This document shows, piece by piece, positions 29,431 to 31,051 of a stretch of 31,051 nt of DNA. Source of the DNA: Firmicutes bacterium UBA911 (GTDB taxonomy: Bacteria > Bacillota > Desulfotomaculia > Desulfotomaculales > Desulforudaceae). The position numbers and the translations under genes were made by a program. The notes beneath the pieces are model-generated. The model made no database searches. It worked only from the letters and a program-made list of their open reading frames with translations, and had not been told where the DNA came from. The stretch lies in assembly GCA_002294005.1 (NCBI GenBank), contig DBEH01000042.1:1-31051 (forward strand). Reading direction: 5' to 3'. Position 1 is the first letter of the stretch; each line of letters starts with the position of its first letter.

Positions 29431-29481
29431 ATGGAGCAAAGCCATATTATCCTGGTTGAGGACGGTGTTTTTTGCCGATGA
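29431..29481 (+). other. Possible leaderless 16-codon ORF coupled to gatC
   Basis: ATG 29431 falls on the predicted transcription start and opens MEQSHIILVEDGVFCR, ending in TGA that overlaps the gatC ATG (ATGA at 29478-29481). Such an overlap could couple gatC translation, since gatC's own ribosome site (GAGG near 29458) is far from its ATG. Confidence 0.4.
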
Positions 29482-29768
29482 TCAGTGCCGAGGAACTGGC
29501 GCAGGCCGCCGAGGCGGCGCGCATGGAGATCCCCGCCGCGGAGCTGGACGGCTTTCTGGAGGCGGTGAACGCCTTGTTCGCCTTCGTGAAGGAGCAGTGG
29601 GCGACGCTGGACGTGGAGGGCGTGGCGCCGACCGCCTACGTCCGCCCGTTGAAGAACGTCACGCGACCGGACGAGCCCCGGCCGTCGCTGCCCCTGGAGA
29701 CCGCCCTGGCGAATGCGCCCGAGGAGGAGAACGGCTGTTTCCGGGTGCCGCGGATTATCGAGGAATAG
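29478..29768 (+). CDS. gatC: Glu-tRNA(Gln) amidotransferase subunit C
   Basis: The predicted product is 96 residues, the normal GatC size. MISAEELAQAAEAARMEIPA resembles the usual MIxxEEVxxxAxLARLEL start, and EGVAPTAYVRPLKNVTRPDE matches the conserved VxP...NVxRxDE belt that wraps GatA and GatB. GatC stabilises GatA in GatCAB, which makes Gln-tRNA(Gln), and in many bacteria Asn-tRNA(Asn), from the misacylated forms. ATG 29478 was chosen by family start; a TTG two codons upstream has better ribosome-site spacing. It is 46 bases before gatA in one operon. Confidence 0.92.
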   Translation: MISAEELAQAAEAARMEIPAAELDGFLEAVNALFAFVKEQWATLDVEGVAPTAYVRPLKNVTRPDEPRPSLPLETALANAPEEENGCFRVPRIIEE

Positions 29769-29814
29769 AAAAGAAAGCTTTATAAAAACACAATACTTTG
29801 AGGAGGCTCCCCTG

Positions 29815-31051
29815 ATGCTCAACGACGCGCGGATCGGCCGCCTCCGTGAGCTGCTCATGGCCCGCGAGTTCTCGGCGGAAGAGCTGACGAACGCCGTGCT
29901 CGACCGGGTCGACGCGCTGCAGGAACCCCTGAACGCCTTCATCACGGTCACCGCGGACCTGGCCCTGGCCGACGCCCGGGCGGTGGACCAAAAGATCGCC
30001 GCCGGCGAAGACCCCGGCCCCCTCGCCGGCATCCCCTTCGCGGTTAAAGACAATATCTGCATCGCCGGCGTGCGCACCACCTGCGCCTCCCGCATGCTGG
30101 AGCTTTTTGTGCCCCCGTTCAGCGCTCTTGCCTACGAGCGGCTGCGCCGGGCCGGTGCGGTGCCGGTCGGCAAGCTCAACCTGGACGAGTTCGGGCTGGG
30201 GACGACCAACCGGAACTCGCACTTCGGGCCCACCCCCCACCCCTGGGACGACTCGCGCCTCGCGGGCGGCTCGAGCGGGGCGGCGGCAGTAGCGGTGGTG
30301 ACCCGCCAGGTCTGCCTGGCCCTGGGCTCGGACGCCGGCGGGTCGGTGCGCCTGCCGGCCGCCTACTGCGGCGCGGTGGGTTTGAAACCCACCTGCGGGC
30401 TCATTCCCACCCACGGGCTGGTGGAGTGCGCGCCCTCGCTGGAGCACCTGGGGCCGCTCACGGTGGACGTGGCCGGCTGCGCAGCGGCATTGTCCGTGCT
30501 GGCCGGACCGGACCCGGCCGACCCGCTGACCACGGGGGCGGCGGGCGAGGACTACGCCGCCCGCCTCGGGCAAGACGTCCGGGGGCTCGCCGTCGGCGTG
30601 CCGCGGGAGTACCTGGCCGCGGACATGGACCCGGAGGTGCGCGCCCTTTTCGAGCAGTGCCTGGCGCGTCTTTCCGACCTCGGCGCCCGGGTGGAGGAGA
30701 CCTCGCTCCCCCACACCGCCCACGCCGCGGCCGCCTACTTCGTGATCTCCGCCGCCGAGGCGTTCTCCAACCTTTCGAACTTCGACGGGGTGCGGTTCGG
30801 CCACCGGGCCGAGGCGCGCCACCTGCACGAGATGTACCGGCGCACCCGGCGCCAGGGTTTCAGCGCGGCGCTGCGGCGCCGCCAGGTGTTCGGCACGCTG
30901 GTTTTGAGCGCCGGCCACTTCGAGGAGTTCTTCGTGAAGGCCCAGCAGGTGCGCACGCTGGTGCGGGCGGACTTTGACGCCGCCTTCGCCAAGTACGACG
31001 TCCTGGCCGCCCCCACCGCCCCCGCGCCGGCCCCCCCCTGGGCGGACGCCG
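29815..31051 (+). CDS. gatA: Glu-tRNA(Gln) amidotransferase subunit A, 3' end beyond window
   Basis: The window holds the first 412 residues of an amidase-signature protein that would normally be about 485. The catalytic Ser-cisSer-Lys triad is present: Lys78 in FAVKDN, the Ser pair at 153-154 in LAGGSSG, and Ser177 in GSDAGGSVR. GAVPVGKLNLDEFGLGTTNR and the LPAAYCGAVGLKPT block are typical. GatA releases ammonia from Gln for transfer through GatB. Several usually invariant neighbours differ: GGSSGAAA instead of GGSSGGSAAA, and GLIPTHGLVECAPSLEHLGP where most have [20 protein letters not shown]. So it is a diverged copy or a second paralogue. GAGGAGG lies 8 bases before the ATG. Confidence 0.93.
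   Translation, partial: MLNDARIGRLRELLMAREFSAEELTNAVLDRVDALQEPLNAFITVTADLALADARAVDQKIAAGEDPGPLAGIPFAVKDNICIAGVRTTCASRMLELFVPPFSALAYERLRRAGAVPVGKLNLDEFGLGTTNRNSHFGPTPHPWDDSRLAGGSSGAAAVAVVTRQVCLALGSDAGGSVRLPAAYCGAVGLKPTCGLIPTHGLVECAPSLEHLGPLTVDVAGCAAALSVLAGPDPADPLTTGAAGEDYAARLGQDVRGLAVGVPREYLAADMDPEVRALFEQCLARLSDLGARVEETSLPHTAHAAAAYFVISAAEAFSNLSNFDGVRFGHRAEARHLHEMYRRTRRQGFSAALRRRQVFGTLVLSAGHFEEFFVKAQQVRTLVRADFDAAFAKYDVLAAPTAPAPAPPWADA

Noticed and set aside
1..31051. rRNA, tRNA, CRISPR arrays or complete insertion sequences
   Set aside because: Read through on both strands; no cloverleaf, regular spaced repeats or transposase frames were seen.

Overview
The window is GC-rich, about 60%, with strong Shine-Dalgarno sites and frequent GTG and TTG starts. 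It carries genes typical of a spore-forming, S-layered, probably anaerobic Firmicute: an SspH-type small acid-soluble spore protein, GerMN and Gmad2 lipoproteins, 3D-domain, copper-amine-oxidase-type stalk and SLH proteins, and Hcp. My inference is a thermophilic Peptococcaceae / Desulfotomaculum-Desulforudis type organism. No marker gene here proves the species.

Layout. 1-415 holds a long palindromic element and a gene leader. 416-3586 is an envelope block: a PrcB_C/Gmad2 lipoprotein facing a GerMN lipoprotein, then a two-gene unit of a coiled-coil membrane protein and a phosphodiester glycosidase. 3898-8150 carries a small-molecule methyltransferase, a solitary DNA methyltransferase, a TauE/SafE permease, and a soluble histidine kinase with a single-domain response regulator. 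8174-14065 is a second envelope block on the minus strand: a YcdB/SLH protein, a 3D-domain protein, a stalk/glucosaminidase whose signal peptide is out of frame, and an MscS channel. 14483-17026 has a NADAR protein, an RDD membrane protein preceded by an in-frame stop, a SEC-C-tagged methyltransferase and a small zinc-ribbon protein. 17167-22319 is a signalling and redox section: a CHASE4-HAMP-PAS-GGDEF-HD-GYP protein with a structured leader, and an Rrf2 regulator followed by hcp (nitrosative stress).

22393-25328 is the most informative unit. A P-type cation ATPase is preceded by a strong promoter and a yybP-ykoY (Mn2+) riboswitch. The end of its aptamer can also pair into a terminator, which fits a metal-activated switch driving a metal-efflux pump.

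25325-29346 is an accessory graveyard. It holds pieces of a hicB antitoxin, a glycosidase-like protein, a SWIM zinc-finger protein, a YcgL/RlaP-type nucleotidyltransferase with an internal deletion, an AAA-type ATPase, a mismatch DNA glycosylase and a DUF499 protein. Among them sit an intact sspH, an intact hicAB toxin-antitoxin pair and an unknown helix-turn-helix ORF. Core genes resume at 29394 with an extended -10 promoter, a possible leaderless mini-ORF, gatC and the first ~80% of gatA, which runs off the right edge.

I saw no rRNA, tRNA, CRISPR array or intact transposase.
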